Assembly (NCBI RefSeq): GCF_020096995.1
Contig: NZ_CP083692.1
Span: 1,860,001-1,924,000 of the forward strand
Length of the DNA stretch: 64,000 nt
Direction of reading: 5' to 3'
From: Leucobacter sp. Psy1
GTDB taxonomy: Bacteria; Actinomycetota; Actinomycetes; Actinomycetales; Microbacteriaceae
The notes under the pieces were generated by a model. The model made no database searches, was not told where the DNA came from, and was given only the letters and a program-made list of their open reading frames with translations. Positions 50,665 through 59,442 of the stretch are shown here, in pieces; within the stretch, counting starts at the first letter, position 1, and each line of letters opens with the position of its first letter. Position numbers and translations under genes: made by a program.

Positions 50665-50701
50665 GACGCGGGCGCCCTGCAGGAACAGGTGCGCCCGCGT
50701 C
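50665..50701 (-). terminator. GC-rich hairpin between murA and plsC
   Basis: The arms GACGCGGGCGC (50665-50675) and GCGCCCGCGTC (50691-50701) are perfect 11-bp complements with a 15-nt loop. The hairpin follows the murA stop by 8 bp and directly precedes the plsC -10 element. Confidence 0.8.
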
Positions 50702-50709
50702 GGCGAGTC

Positions 50710-52131
50710 CTATCCCTCGTAGATGAAGTCGGCGCCGAGGAGGCGCAGCTTCTCGATGAAGTTCTCGTACCCGCGCGAGATGATGCCGATGTTCGTGACC
50801 TTCGACTGGCCCTCAGCCGTGAGCGCGGCGATGAGGTGGCTGAAGCCGCCACGGAGGTCGGGGACCTCGACGTCGGCGCCCGACAGATCCGTCGGGCCCG
50901 TGATCACGGCGGCCTGCTCGAACTCGCGGCGCATGACGCGACGCGTGTCGTCGTGCAGTCCGTCCTTGTACACCTTGATGTCGGCGCCCATCTTGTTGAG
51001 CGCGTCGGTGAAGCCGAAGCGGTTCTCGTAGACGGTCTCGTGGATCGTCGAGACGCCGTCGGCCTGCGTGAGCGCCACCACGAGCGGCTGCTGCCAGTCG
51101 GTCATGAAGCCGGGGTGCACGTCGGTCTCGATCGTCACCGGCTTGAGCATGCCGCCCGGGTGCCAGAAGCGGATACCGTCGGGTCGCACGTCGAAGTCGC
51201 CGCCGACCTTGCGGAAGACGTTCAGGAAGGTCATCATCTCTTCCTGCTCCACGCCGCCGACGAAGATGTCGCCCTTCGTAGCCAGCGCGGCCGCCGCCCA
51301 GCTCGCCGCCTCGTTGCGATCGAAGATCGCCGCGTGGTCGTAACCGCGGAGCTCCTTCACGCCCTCGATGAAGATGACGCGATTCGGCTCCATCGAGATG
51401 ATCGCCCCCATCTTCTGGAGGATGCAGATCAGATCGACGATCTCCGGCTCGATGGCCGCGTTGCGGAGCTCGGTCTGCCCCTCCGCCAGTACGGCGGTGA
51501 GCAGCACCTGCTCCGTCGCCCCGACCGATGGGTACGGAAGCTCGATGTTGGCGCCCTTCAGGCCGTTCGGCGCCGTCAGGCTGATGCCGCTCGGAAGCTT
51601 CTCGATAACGGCGCCGAAGTTGCGGAGCGCGTCGAGGTGGAAGTCGATCGGGCGGTCGCCGATCCGGCACCCGCCGAGGTCGGGGATGAATGCCTCGCCG
51701 AGCCGGTGCAGCAGCGGGCCGCAGAACAGGATCGGGATGCGCGACGACCCCGCGTGCGCGTCGATGTCGGCCTTGTGCGCGGTCTCGACGTTCGACGGGT
51801 CGAGACGCCACTCGCCCTCTTCTGCGCCGCGCGTGATGAGCACGCCGTGCAGGGCGAGGAGGCCGGCGACCACGCGGACGTCGGAGATGTTCGGGACGTT
51901 GCGCAGCGTGCTCGGGGTGTGGCCGAGCAGCGAGGCAACCATGGCCTTGGTGGCGAGGTTCTTGGCCCCGCGCACCTCGATGCGGCCGTTGAGCGGCCGT
52001 CCGCCGTTGATGATGATCTCATCTGAGGTGAGACCGACCCGTGCGGCGGCCTTCTGGGAATCTTTGTGGAGTCCCAGGTCTTCCTTGTTCTTCGTCACTC
52101 GGACCTCGCGGGGATCGTAGTGGGCATCCAT
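50710..52131 (-). CDS. murA: UDP-N-acetylglucosamine 1-carboxyvinyltransferase
   Basis: The 473-residue EPSP-synthase-like protein has [19 protein letters not shown], the active-site loop [16 protein letters not shown] with Cys155, and [14 protein letters not shown]. It adds enolpyruvate to UDP-GlcNAc, the first committed step of peptidoglycan synthesis. The cysteine is kept, so fosfomycin sensitivity is expected by analogy with the family. About 35 residues precede the usual MurA start, and the 5' end overlaps leuD by 37 bp. The shorter starts are possible. Confidence 0.93.
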   Translation of the reverse strand: MDAHYDPREVRVTKNKEDLGLHKDSQKAAARVGLTSDEIIINGGRPLNGRIEVRGAKNLATKAMVASLLGHTPSTLRNVPNISDVRVVAGLLALHGVLITRGAEEGEWRLDPSNVETAHKADIDAHAGSSRIPILFCGPLLHRLGEAFIPDLGGCRIGDRPIDFHLDALRNFGAVIEKLPSGISLTAPNGLKGANIELPYPSVGATEQVLLTAVLAEGQTELRNAAIEPEIVDLICILQKMGAIISMEPNRVIFIEGVKELRGYDHAAIFDRNEAASWAAAALATKGDIFVGGVEQEEMMTFLNVFRKVGGDFDVRPDGIRFWHPGGMLKPVTIETDVHPGFMTDWQQPLVVALTQADGVSTIHETVYENRFGFTDALNKMGADIKVYKDGLHDDTRRVMRREFEQAAVITGPTDLSGADVEVPDLRGGFSHLIAALTAEGQSKVTNIGIISRGYENFIEKLRLLGADFIYEG

Positions 52132-52697
52132 GACGGACGCTTGGATTCGAACGCGCTGATGGCGTCTTCGCTGCGGAGCGTCAGGGAGATGTCATCGAGA
52201 CCCTCCATGAGGCGCCAGCGAGCGTACTCGTCGATCTGGAACGGGACCGTCAGGTCGCCGATCGAGACCGTGCGGTCCTCGAGACTCACCGTGACCTGGG
52301 CCCCGGGTTGCTCGTCGAGGATCTGCCAGATCCGCTCGACCTCGGGCTCCTCGACCTGCGCGGCCACGAGACCCTGCTTGCTCGAGTTGCCACGGAAGAT
52401 GTCGGCGAACCGGGGAGAGATCACGACCTTGATCCCGTAGTCGCGCAGCGCCCAGACGGCGTGCTCGCGCGACGAACCGGTACCGAAGTCGGGGCCGGCG
52501 ACCAGGATCTCGGCGTGCTGGAACTCGGGCTGGTTGAGCACAAACTCCGGATCCTGCCGCCAGTGGTAGAACAGCGCATCCTCGAAGCCGGTCTTCGTGA
52601 CCCGCTTCAGGAACACGGCAGGGATGATCTGGTCGGTATCGACGTTCGAACGCTTCAGCGGAGCAGCAGTCGCCGTGAACGTGGTGAACTTCTCCAT
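52095..52697 (-). CDS. leuD: 3-isopropylmalate dehydratase small subunit
   Basis: The 200-residue subunit has [17 protein letters not shown] and the [21 protein letters not shown] motif that positions substrate. With LeuC it isomerises 2- to 3-isopropylmalate in leucine synthesis. It lies 3 bp after leuC, which implies co-translation, and overlaps the murA start. Confidence 0.96.
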   Translation of the reverse strand: MEKFTTFTATAAPLKRSNVDTDQIIPAVFLKRVTKTGFEDALFYHWRQDPEFVLNQPEFQHAEILVAGPDFGTGSSREHAVWALRDYGIKVVISPRFADIFRGNSSKQGLVAAQVEEPEVERIWQILDEQPGAQVTVSLEDRTVSIGDLTVPFQIDEYARWRLMEGLDDISLTLRSEDAISAFESKRPSWMPTTIPARSE

Positions 52698-52700
52698 GGG

Positions 52701-54167
52701 TTACGCCTCCACCTTCTCGTTCGTCGCACCGTGATCCACACCGTTGGCCTCGTCTTCTGCGAGATCCCACGGGCTCGACAGCGTTCCGCGGATCGCCGTC
52801 GCGGCGGCCACAAGTGGCGACACCAGGTGAGTACGACCGCCCTTGCCCTGCCGACCCTCGAAGTTGCGGTTCGACGTCGACGCGCACCGCTCGCCAGGAG
52901 CGAGCTGGTCGGGGTTCATGCCGAGACACATCGAGCACCCGGCGAAACGCCACTCCCCGCCGAACTCCTCGACGATCTTGTCGATGCCCTCGGCCTCGGC
53001 CTCCAGTCTGACCCGAGCGGAGCCGGGCACGACCATCAGTCGCAGCCCCTCGGCCTTGCGCTTGCCCTGGATGATGCTCGCGAAATCACGCAGATCGTCC
53101 AGGCGGCTGTTCGTGCACGAGCCCATGAAGACGGTGTCGACCGCGATCTCCTTCATCGGCGTACCGGCCTGGAGATCCATGTACTCCAGCGCGCGCTCGG
53201 CCGACGCACGGGCGTTCGGCTCCTCGATGTCTGCCGGATTCGGCACGGTGTCGCTCAGCAGAACGCCCTGGCCGGGGTTGGTGCCCCACGTCACGAACGG
53301 CTCGAGCTGCGAGGCGTCGATGAAGACCTCCTCGTCGAAGACGGCGCCCTCGTCGGTGGGCAGTGTCTTCCAGTACTCGACCGCGGCGTCCCAGTCCTCA
53401 CCCTGCGGGGCGTGAGGGCGATCCTTCACGTACGCGAACGTCGTCTCGTCCGGCGCGACCATGCCCGCGCGGGCACCCGCCTCGATCGACATGTTGCAGA
53501 TCGTCATGCGGCCGTCCATCGAGAGATTGCGGATCGTCGACCCGCGGTACTCGAGCACGTACCCCTGACCGCCACCGGTCCCGATCTTCGCGATCACCGC
53601 GAGGATGATGTCCTTCGCCGTGACGCCTGGGCGCAGCTCGCCCTCGACGTTGATCGCCATCGTCTTGAACGGCTTGAGCGGCAGCGTCTGCGTCGCCATG
53701 ACGTGCTCGACCTCGCTCGTGCCGATGCCGAACGCGAGCGCCCCGAACGCGCCGTGCGTCGAGGTGTGGCTATCGCCGCAGACCACCGTCACGCCGGGCA
53801 TTGTCAGACCCAGCTGCGGGCCGACCACGTGCACGATGCCCTGCTCGCGGTCGCCGAGCGGATGCGCACGCACGCCGAACTCTTCAACATTCTTGCGGAG
53901 CGTGTCGATCTGCACGCGACTCGTCGGATCCTCGATCTGACGGTTGATGTTGAGGGTCGGGGTGTTGTGATCCTCGGTCGCGATCATGAGATCGACTCGA
54001 CGCAGCGGCCGATTGGCCATGCGCAGGCCATCGAACGCCTGCGGGCTCGTAACCTCGTGAATCAGGTGGAGATCGATGTAGATGAGATCGGGGGCGCCGT
54101 CTTCACCGCGAACGACGACGTGGTCGTTCCAGAGCTTTTCCGCCAGAGTGCGGGGTTGTGCAGTCAT
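52701..54167 (-). CDS. leuC: 3-isopropylmalate dehydratase large subunit
   Basis: The 488-residue aconitase-family subunit has [32 protein letters not shown] and [12 protein letters not shown], which supply the three Fe-S cluster cysteines. The ATG at 54167 gives the usual family start ([13 protein letters not shown]). The upstream AAAGGAA is about 16 nt away, an unusual spacing. The long leader contains a small reading frame and alternative hairpins, listed separately. Confidence 0.96.
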   Translation of the reverse strand: MTAQPRTLAEKLWNDHVVVRGEDGAPDLIYIDLHLIHEVTSPQAFDGLRMANRPLRRVDLMIATEDHNTPTLNINRQIEDPTSRVQIDTLRKNVEEFGVRAHPLGDREQGIVHVVGPQLGLTMPGVTVVCGDSHTSTHGAFGALAFGIGTSEVEHVMATQTLPLKPFKTMAINVEGELRPGVTAKDIILAVIAKIGTGGGQGYVLEYRGSTIRNLSMDGRMTICNMSIEAGARAGMVAPDETTFAYVKDRPHAPQGEDWDAAVEYWKTLPTDEGAVFDEEVFIDASQLEPFVTWGTNPGQGVLLSDTVPNPADIEEPNARASAERALEYMDLQAGTPMKEIAVDTVFMGSCTNSRLDDLRDFASIIQGKRKAEGLRLMVVPGSARVRLEAEAEGIDKIVEEFGGEWRFAGCSMCLGMNPDQLAPGERCASTSNRNFEGRQGKGGRTHLVSPLVAAATAIRGTLSSPWDLAEDEANGVDHGATNEKVEA

Positions 54168-54219
54168 GAGTGCTTCTGCCGTTTCCTTTCGCGCGAAGCG
54201 CTGAAATAGGTGGGGTGAG

Positions 54220-54275
54220 ACCGACCACGCGGAAGCTCCGCGACGGGTGGGTCGGTGAATTAACCCCCGTCGCGG
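54220..54275 (-). promoter_or_regulatory. Candidate leuCD leader with overlapping alternative hairpins
   Basis: Stem A pairs 54266-54275 with 54238-54247 (10-bp perfect arms CCGCGACGGG/CCCGTCGCGG). Stem B pairs 54250-54256 with 54220-54226 (ACCGACC/GGTCGGT). A small stem C (GCGGA-AGC-TCCGC, 54229-54241) nests within B and shares bases with stem A's 3' arm, so A and C exclude each other. Stem B's upstream arm lies within the loop of A. The 5' arm of A lies in the last codons of the small reading frame at 54260-54301. This is the layout of an attenuator. Confidence 0.55.
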
Positions 54276-54301
54276 CAAGGAAGAAGCTGCCGCACACGCA
54301 T
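54260..54301 (-). CDS. Candidate 13-residue leader peptide of leuCD
   Basis: ATG at 54301 opens [13 protein letters not shown] and ends at TAA (54260-54262). The two leucines at positions 6 and 7 both use CTT, which is rare in DNA of this composition. TAAACT (54309-54314) lies 7 nt before the ATG, so the peptide could begin at the transcript's first base. The peptide's 3' part forms one arm of stem A. It has the size and position of leader peptides for leucine attenuation, but only two leucine codons; its translation has to be shown. Confidence 0.5.
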   Translation of the reverse strand: MRVRQLLPCRDGG

Positions 54302-54412
54302 AGCGAGCAGTTTACCACTGTCGCCCATTCCCGTCTGGGTGCGGCCGGAGTGCGGGCGAAGCGCACACTGGGGAGCCTGCGGCCCGATCCCCGCGCTTCG
54401 AAAAACACGAAA

Positions 54413-54448
54413 GGCTCCCGGTCAGCATGATCTGCCGAACCGGGAGCC
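54413..54448 (-). terminator. Terminator downstream of tRNA-Glu
   Basis: The arms GGCTCCCGGT (54413-54422) and ACCGGGAGCC (54439-54448) pair perfectly. On the minus strand the stem is followed by TTTCGTGTTTTT (54401-54412), a U-rich tail. It starts 4 bp after the tRNA 3' end. Confidence 0.88.
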
Positions 54449-54451
54449 TCT

Positions 54452-54527
54452 TGGTGACCCCAGCGGGATTCGAACCCGCGTTACCGCCGTGAGAGGGCGG
54501 CGTACTAGGCCGCTATACGATGGGGCC
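54452..54527 (-). tRNA. tRNA-Glu (anticodon CTC)
   Basis: The minus strand reads GGCCCCATCGTATAGCGGCC at the 5' end. The acceptor stem GGCCCCA/TGGGGTC, an anticodon stem CCGCC/GGCGG with loop CTCTCAC, the T arm with GGTTCGAATC, and an encoded ACCA end are all present. The anticodon CTC reads GAG, the preferred Glu codon in GC-rich DNA. A strong terminator follows. Confidence 0.97.
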
Positions 54528-54684
54528 GAGCACTTCTGTTACCTCAGCCGGACTCTCGCCCCTGCCTCAGCAACCCCTCTATCTTGGCACACCCTCGCAA
54601 GCGGCACAAATCCAGCCGCGAATCTCGGGCGCGTCGCGTTCGGAGGTCCTCCGATCCCGCCTGGGGAACGGGTCGTGGGACGGG

Positions 54685-56196
54685 TCATCCACGCCCGCCA
54701 CGCACTCGATGCCGAAGCCACCACGCCCATCCGATGAGCATGAGCGCGGTGGTCATCGATGTCACCGCGAAACCCGCCCCGTGGGTGGATGCCGTGGCCA
54801 GTGCGGAGACCACGGCGAGCAGCGCGCCTCCTGCCGCCACGGTCAGGAGCGGCCCCAGCATCCAGATGACGACCACCAGTCCCGCCGCGTCGCCTGCGGG
54901 GGTCTGCACGGGAGCGAGCAGTGCCTCGGGCAGCGGTCCCTGATGCGCTGCGACAGCCGCGGCCAGCACCGCGCCACTCGCGATGCAGACCCCGACCGCC
55001 CCGCCACCAAGATCGTGCATCGCGACACCCCCGAGCAACGCACCGAGGGTGGAGACGACGAGGGGCACCACGAGATGAGCGACGAGCAGTCGTCCGTGGC
55101 TGCATGGGAGGAGCGAGGGACTTCCCGCCCCGAAAGCGGCAGCGCGCAGGCCGCGGGCGGTGGTCCCCGCCGCGGCAGAGGCGAGGAGCGCGGAACACGC
55201 ACCGAGCACCGCGACCCCGGTCGGCTCCAGGTGCGCAGCACCGCTCAGTGCTGCAAGCGCACCGCTCACCACGAGAGCGGCGACTGCCAGCAGGGTGCGC
55301 AGCGGCGTGCGCGCGAGGCCGAGCGCGTCGCGCACCACGACGAGGCGGAGCACGCCCGCGCGACCTCCCGCCGACGGCCTCCACCGAAGGCGTCGCCCCC
55401 ATCTGACCGGTGCTCCGAGCCGTGCGAGGGCAGCGCGGGCGTCAGCCGTGAGGAGCGCGGCCCCGACGGAGAGGCGGCGCATCGCCTGCGACCGCAGGGT
55501 GTCGATGTCGAGCGACCGCAGAAGGCGGGGAACAGCACCGAGCGCCAGTGCACCGGCACCCGCGAGCACCGAAACCCCCACAGCGACCACCGTAGATGCC
55601 CGGCTCGGGGCGAACCCCGGCAAGGGCTCGCCGAGCACGGCAGCCGCGAGCCCTCCCGCGCAAACAGCGCAGACGCAAACAGCGCAGACGAGCGAGACCC
55701 GCATGCGCGACGCGCGGTCCCGTTGCCCGATGAGCGCCGCCACGCCGGCACCGGCGCCGACCCCGAGGCCCGAAGCCAGTCCCGTGGCGAGCAGCACTAA
55801 CCCAGAGGCGAATACCGACGCGGCCCCGACCTCGAAGACTCCGGCGACCATCACTCCCCCGGCACCACCGATCACCACCCAGGTCGCGATCGAACGCGCG
55901 GCACCGCCGCGGAGCAGACGGTCGCGCGGATGCGGCAGCGCGTGCACCAGGTCGAGGCGCGGCAGCGTGTCCCGAGCCGGGGCGAAGTGCGGTCCCACGG
56001 CGGCGGCGAGTATCCAAATGAGCGGGATCGCTGCGAGGAGGAGGGACGCACCCTCACCGGGAACCGTCTCTGCCAGCCACGGCGCACCCTCAGCGCCCCA
56101 CAGGATCAGCGCGCGCCCCACCGGCAGGCCGACGGTCACCCCCAGCATGACACCGAGATAGACGCTGAAGAGGGTCCCTCTACCCGACGCCCTCAC
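54685..56196 (-). CDS. ABC transporter permease-like membrane protein (DUF6297-like)
   Basis: The 503-residue protein has about 12 hydrophobic segments with many Ala/Gly/Val residues, and basic cytoplasmic loops (RLGAPVRWGRRLRWRP). It overlaps the ABC ATPase gene by 4 bp, so it is that ATPase's membrane partner. It resembles large uncharacterised actinobacterial permeases. The substrate is not known. A 15-bp tandem duplication (around 55659-55690) gives CAVCVCAVCAG in one membrane helix. Confidence 0.82.
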   Translation of the reverse strand: MRASGRGTLFSVYLGVMLGVTVGLPVGRALILWGAEGAPWLAETVPGEGASLLLAAIPLIWILAAAVGPHFAPARDTLPRLDLVHALPHPRDRLLRGGAARSIATWVVIGGAGGVMVAGVFEVGAASVFASGLVLLATGLASGLGVGAGAGVAALIGQRDRASRMRVSLVCAVCVCAVCAGGLAAAVLGEPLPGFAPSRASTVVAVGVSVLAGAGALALGAVPRLLRSLDIDTLRSQAMRRLSVGAALLTADARAALARLGAPVRWGRRLRWRPSAGGRAGVLRLVVVRDALGLARTPLRTLLAVAALVVSGALAALSGAAHLEPTGVAVLGACSALLASAAAGTTARGLRAAAFGAGSPSLLPCSHGRLLVAHLVVPLVVSTLGALLGGVAMHDLGGGAVGVCIASGAVLAAAVAAHQGPLPEALLAPVQTPAGDAAGLVVVIWMLGPLLTVAAGGALLAVVSALATASTHGAGFAVTSMTTALMLIGWAWWLRHRVRGGRG

Positions 56197-57071
56197 GCGG
56201 CAACCCTGACGCTGCGGTGCGCGACGGCCGCCACCAGTGCGGTGCTGTGCGAGGCGAACACGACCGAGATGCCGCGCTCCGAGGCGCGACGGATCTCCGC
56301 TTCGAGCAGCGCCAGACGGTCGGGGTCGAGACGCTGCTCGGGTTCATCGAGCAGGATCACGCGGGCGGGCCTCGCGAACGTCACCGCGAGCGCGACGAGC
56401 TGTCGTTGTCCACTGGAGAGCTCGTCGGGAAACCGGTCGCGCAGCGGGGAGAGCCCGAACGCGCGTAGCGCGGCTTCGATGGCGGACTGCCGGGCCGTGA
56501 GTCCCGCGGACGGATCGGCGGTCTCCGGCTCATTCCGCTCGTCGAACGGCGCCCAGGCCGCCACGATGAACTCGAGATGACCGGCGACCGTGAGATCCGG
56601 ATACAGCGCCGGCGGGTCGATGAGTGCGGCGATCGCGCGGCGTACCTCGGGGCACCGCTCGTCGACGGTGCGGCCCGCGAGGGCGGCGGAGCCGCCGGTG
56701 GGCCTGAGCCGACCGGCGAGCACGCGGAGGAGCGTCGTCTTGCCCGCTCCGTTCTCCCCGCGAACGGCGACGCACTCCCCCGCGGCGACGGTGAGGGATG
56801 TCGGCGGGAGCAGGGTGATGCCGTCGCGCGAGACCGATGCATCGTCGACGCTCAGCACGATGTCACCGTCGTGAGGGAAACCTGGATCAGGATCGGGGTC
56901 GACGGGAGCGCAGTACGCGGGTTCCGAGTTCGGAAGCACTGAGCGCAGTGGTCGACGGAGCACGGGCAGACGGAGCACGGGCATGCGGAAGCGGAATGTC
57001 ACGGGGTGTCCTGTTCGTGGGAGGTGCGGGGTGCGCTGCGGCGCCCCGTCTCGCACGTACGGACCAATCAT
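56193..57071 (-). CDS. ABC transporter ATP-binding protein
   Basis: The 292-residue protein has Walker A GENGAGKTTLLRVLAGRL, signature LSSGQRQLVALAVTFA, and Walker B VILLDEPEQRLDP followed by SHSTALVAAV. A Pro/Arg-rich stretch of about 65 residues precedes the ABC domain and looks unconserved, so the true start may lie near IVLSVDDASVSRDG. It is translationally coupled to the membrane protein gene at 54685. It could export a small molecule or peptide. No biosynthetic genes are adjacent. Confidence 0.88.
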   Translation of the reverse strand: MIGPYVRDGAPQRTPHLPRTGHPVTFRFRMPVLRLPVLRRPLRSVLPNSEPAYCAPVDPDPDPGFPHDGDIVLSVDDASVSRDGITLLPPTSLTVAAGECVAVRGENGAGKTTLLRVLAGRLRPTGGSAALAGRTVDERCPEVRRAIAALIDPPALYPDLTVAGHLEFIVAAWAPFDERNEPETADPSAGLTARQSAIEAALRAFGLSPLRDRFPDELSSGQRQLVALAVTFARPARVILLDEPEQRLDPDRLALLEAEIRRASERGISVVFASHSTALVAAVAHRSVRVAA

Positions 57072-57095
57072 CAGGCCGAACGAGTGCGGCGGATG

Positions 57096-57413
57096 TCAGA
57101 TCGCGAGGTGCAGGCGCGGGGCGCGTCGGACGTCGGTCGGCGCGCGGGGTTGCGCCGATCCCTCGCTGAAATGCAGCCCGTGCGCCCGTGACCTGAAGGG
57201 AGTGTGCTGGCGCGCTGGACTCGGCACGCGGGCCGCACCCGTGATGACCTGCAGCACCACCGCCACGACAGCCACCGCAAGAGAGACGGCGCCGACGAGT
57301 GCGAGCAGGATCGCTATCGAACTCGGCAGAACGCCTTCGGGGGCCAGTGCCGCGATCGAGCACGAGAGCAGCATGAGGTGCACGCTCAGACGCAGTTCCC
57401 ACCGCTGGAGCAT
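57096..57413 (-). CDS. Small membrane protein, hypothetical
   Basis: The 105-residue protein has two predicted membrane helices (LSVHLMLLSCSIAALAP; SIAILLALVGAVSLAVAVVA) followed by a basic cytoplasmic tail rich in Arg/His/Pro. I do not recognise a family. GGAGG lies 6 nt before the ATG at 57413. It ends 24 bp before the ABC ATPase start on the same strand and may belong to that operon. Confidence 0.6.
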   Translation of the reverse strand: MLQRWELRLSVHLMLLSCSIAALAPEGVLPSSIAILLALVGAVSLAVAVVAVVLQVITGAARVPSPARQHTPFRSRAHGLHFSEGSAQPRAPTDVRRAPRLHLAI

Positions 57414-57508
57414 CACGCACCTCCGCTCAGGCATCGCCGTTCAGAGTGATCAAGGCCCCCTCCACTGTATCCGCTCACCGATATCCCGGAGAGGCGTAGG
57501 ATCGGCCC

Positions 57509-58201
57509 ATGCAGGCATTCAGACTCGCTCACGCCGGAGTGGTTCTCGTCCAGGCGGACCACGCGCTCCTCATCGATCCAGGCAGCTTCACCACCGCAGA
57601 GGAGCTCTCGCTGGCGCTCGAGTGCGCGCCCCCACTCGCGGGCCTCGTCATCACGCACGAGCACGCGGATCACTGGACACCGGAACACGTGGCCGCGATC
57701 CGGAACGCAGCCCCGGAGTGCCCGATCGCCACGACCGCCACGACCGCGGCATCGCTGGCCGAGGCGGGGATTCCTGGCGCCCGGATCGTCGCCGAGGGCG
57801 ATGCGATGGACTTCGGCCCGTTCGCGCTCGAATTCTACGGGGGCAGGCACGAGGTGCTGCACGCGAGCATTCCGGTCATCGACAACGTCGGCGTGCGCGT
57901 GAACGGCGTGTTCGCATACGGCGGGGATTCTCTGGTGCGCCCGCCGTTCCGCGCCGACGTGCTCGGGGTGCCCATCGGTTCACCCTGGTCGAACATCTCG
58001 CAGGTCATGGACTTCGTGCTGCACACCCGGGCACGACGCGTCTATTTGACGCACGACGCCATGCTCTCACCTGCCGGGCTGAACCTGTTCACCGCGCGAG
58101 TGCGCGAGTGCCTCGCAGAGACCGGTGGAGAGCTCTTCGAGCTCCCCACCGCGTCAGAGGTCAGCGGCGGCCGCGCGTCACTGTTCGACTTCGGAGGGTG
58201 A
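57509..58201 (+). CDS. MBL fold metallo-hydrolase (UlaG/L-ascorbate lactonase-like)
   Basis: The 230-residue protein starts MQAFRLAHAGVVLVQADHAL, has the metal motif VITHEHADHWTPEHVAAI (HxHxDH), a YGGDSL aspartate and VYLTHDAML. This pattern matches the UlaG-like/RomA-like branch of beta-lactamase-fold hydrolases. The substrate is unknown. TAGGAT lies 6 nt before the ATG, so the transcript is probably leaderless. The 3' end overlaps the convergent transporter gene by 24 bp. Confidence 0.88.
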   Translation: MQAFRLAHAGVVLVQADHALLIDPGSFTTAEELSLALECAPPLAGLVITHEHADHWTPEHVAAIRNAAPECPIATTATTAASLAEAGIPGARIVAEGDAMDFGPFALEFYGGRHEVLHASIPVIDNVGVRVNGVFAYGGDSLVRPPFRADVLGVPIGSPWSNISQVMDFVLHTRARRVYLTHDAMLSPAGLNLFTARVRECLAETGGELFELPTASEVSGGRASLFDFGG

Positions 58202-59365
58202 TGGTCGCGCCCACTTGGCGGGAGTCTCGGGTCCGTCCCACACCTTGACGATGCCCCAGGCGACCGCCGCGATCGGCACCGCAAGCACGGCGCCCAGCAC
58301 ACCGCTCAGCACCGTACCGACGGTCAGGGCGAGCAGGATGACGAGTGAGTGCAGTTTCAGCGCCCGGCCCATCAGCACGGGCTGGAGGAAGTTGCCCTCG
58401 AGCTGATTCACGAGGACCACGATGCCGACGACGATGATGGCGGTCACAAACCCGTCCGAGACCAGTGCCACGAGCGCGGCCAACGTTCCCGCGAGCGTCG
58501 CACCGACGATCGGGATGAAGGCGAGCAGGAACACCAGCACCGCAAGGGGGACGGCCAACGGCACACCGAGGATCAGCAGACCAATCAGAATACCGATCGC
58601 GTCGACGGCCGCTACCGAAGCAGTGCCGCGCACGTAGGAACCGAGGGTCTGAACCACTTTGCCGCCGACGCGCTGCGCGCGCTCACGGTACGCACCCTCG
58701 AAGGGACGCAGCAGGAAACGCCAGATCTTCGGGCCGTCCTTCAAGAAGAAGAACAGCACGACGATCATCAGCACGAGCCCCGTCACGAAGCTGCCGACAG
58801 CGCTCACGCCGGCGATCGCCCCACTGCCGAACTGCGAACTGGTGAGGAAGTCGGTCGCCCAGTTCACGAACTGGTCACGCCACTCGAGCAGCTGATCCTG
58901 GTCGGGGGCGAACGGCAGCTGCGGAATCGTGTTCACCAGCTCGGTGAACCCATCCTGGGCCTGGGACGCGAGCTCGTCCCACTGATCCTTCACCGCCCAG
59001 ACGATCAGCCAACCGATTCCCGTCAAAAGCAGCACGATGCCGAGCAGCACGATGACGGTGGCCAGCACGTCGGGCACGTTCTTGCGGCGCAGCACTCTCA
59101 TCACCGGCGCGAACGTACTCGCGAAGATGAGGGCGAGCAGCACCGGAATCACGACCAACGACACCTGGCGCATGCCCCAGATCAGCCCAGCCGTCAGCGT
59201 GAGAACGATGATGATCTGCAGCGAGCGCGTGCCGAGGTAGCCGAGCCCGTCGCTCCAGAGCCTGAAAGCGGAGGGGCGATCCTCCCTCGCCGTCGGCTCC
59301 GCGCCATCCCCCAGCGCCGCGGTCAACGCCTCCGTATTGCGCCTGCGCAACTGCCGTCCGAACAC
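58178..59365 (-). CDS. AI-2E family transporter
   Basis: The 395-residue protein has about eight membrane helices and the family's PxxxG and gating patterns: VIPVLLALIFASTFAP, VLFFFLKDGPKIW, and QLEGNFLQPVLMGRALKLH. AI-2E proteins export diverse small molecules or ions (some act as Na+/H+ antiporters); despite the name the substrate is not settled. The GTG at 59365 has GGGGGAA upstream; an in-frame TTG at 59395 is less likely. Its last 24 bp overlap the MBL gene on the other strand. Confidence 0.9.
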   Translation of the reverse strand: MFGRQLRRRNTEALTAALGDGAEPTAREDRPSAFRLWSDGLGYLGTRSLQIIIVLTLTAGLIWGMRQVSLVVIPVLLALIFASTFAPVMRVLRRKNVPDVLATVIVLLGIVLLLTGIGWLIVWAVKDQWDELASQAQDGFTELVNTIPQLPFAPDQDQLLEWRDQFVNWATDFLTSSQFGSGAIAGVSAVGSFVTGLVLMIVVLFFFLKDGPKIWRFLLRPFEGAYRERAQRVGGKVVQTLGSYVRGTASVAAVDAIGILIGLLILGVPLAVPLAVLVFLLAFIPIVGATLAGTLAALVALVSDGFVTAIIVVGIVVLVNQLEGNFLQPVLMGRALKLHSLVILLALTVGTVLSGVLGAVLAVPIAAVAWGIVKVWDGPETPAKWARPSPSEVEQ

Positions 59366-59442
59366 TGCATTCCCCCGTATCTTGCGTGGTCTCAACTGTT
59401 CTGCGATGTGGATAGGAGCCTATACCCCGTGCTCTGCAACGG

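Noticed and set aside
52308-54209. A 633-codon open frame opposite leuD and leuC
   Set aside because: The minus-strand genes have clear catalytic motifs, and the plus-strand reading is their shadow.
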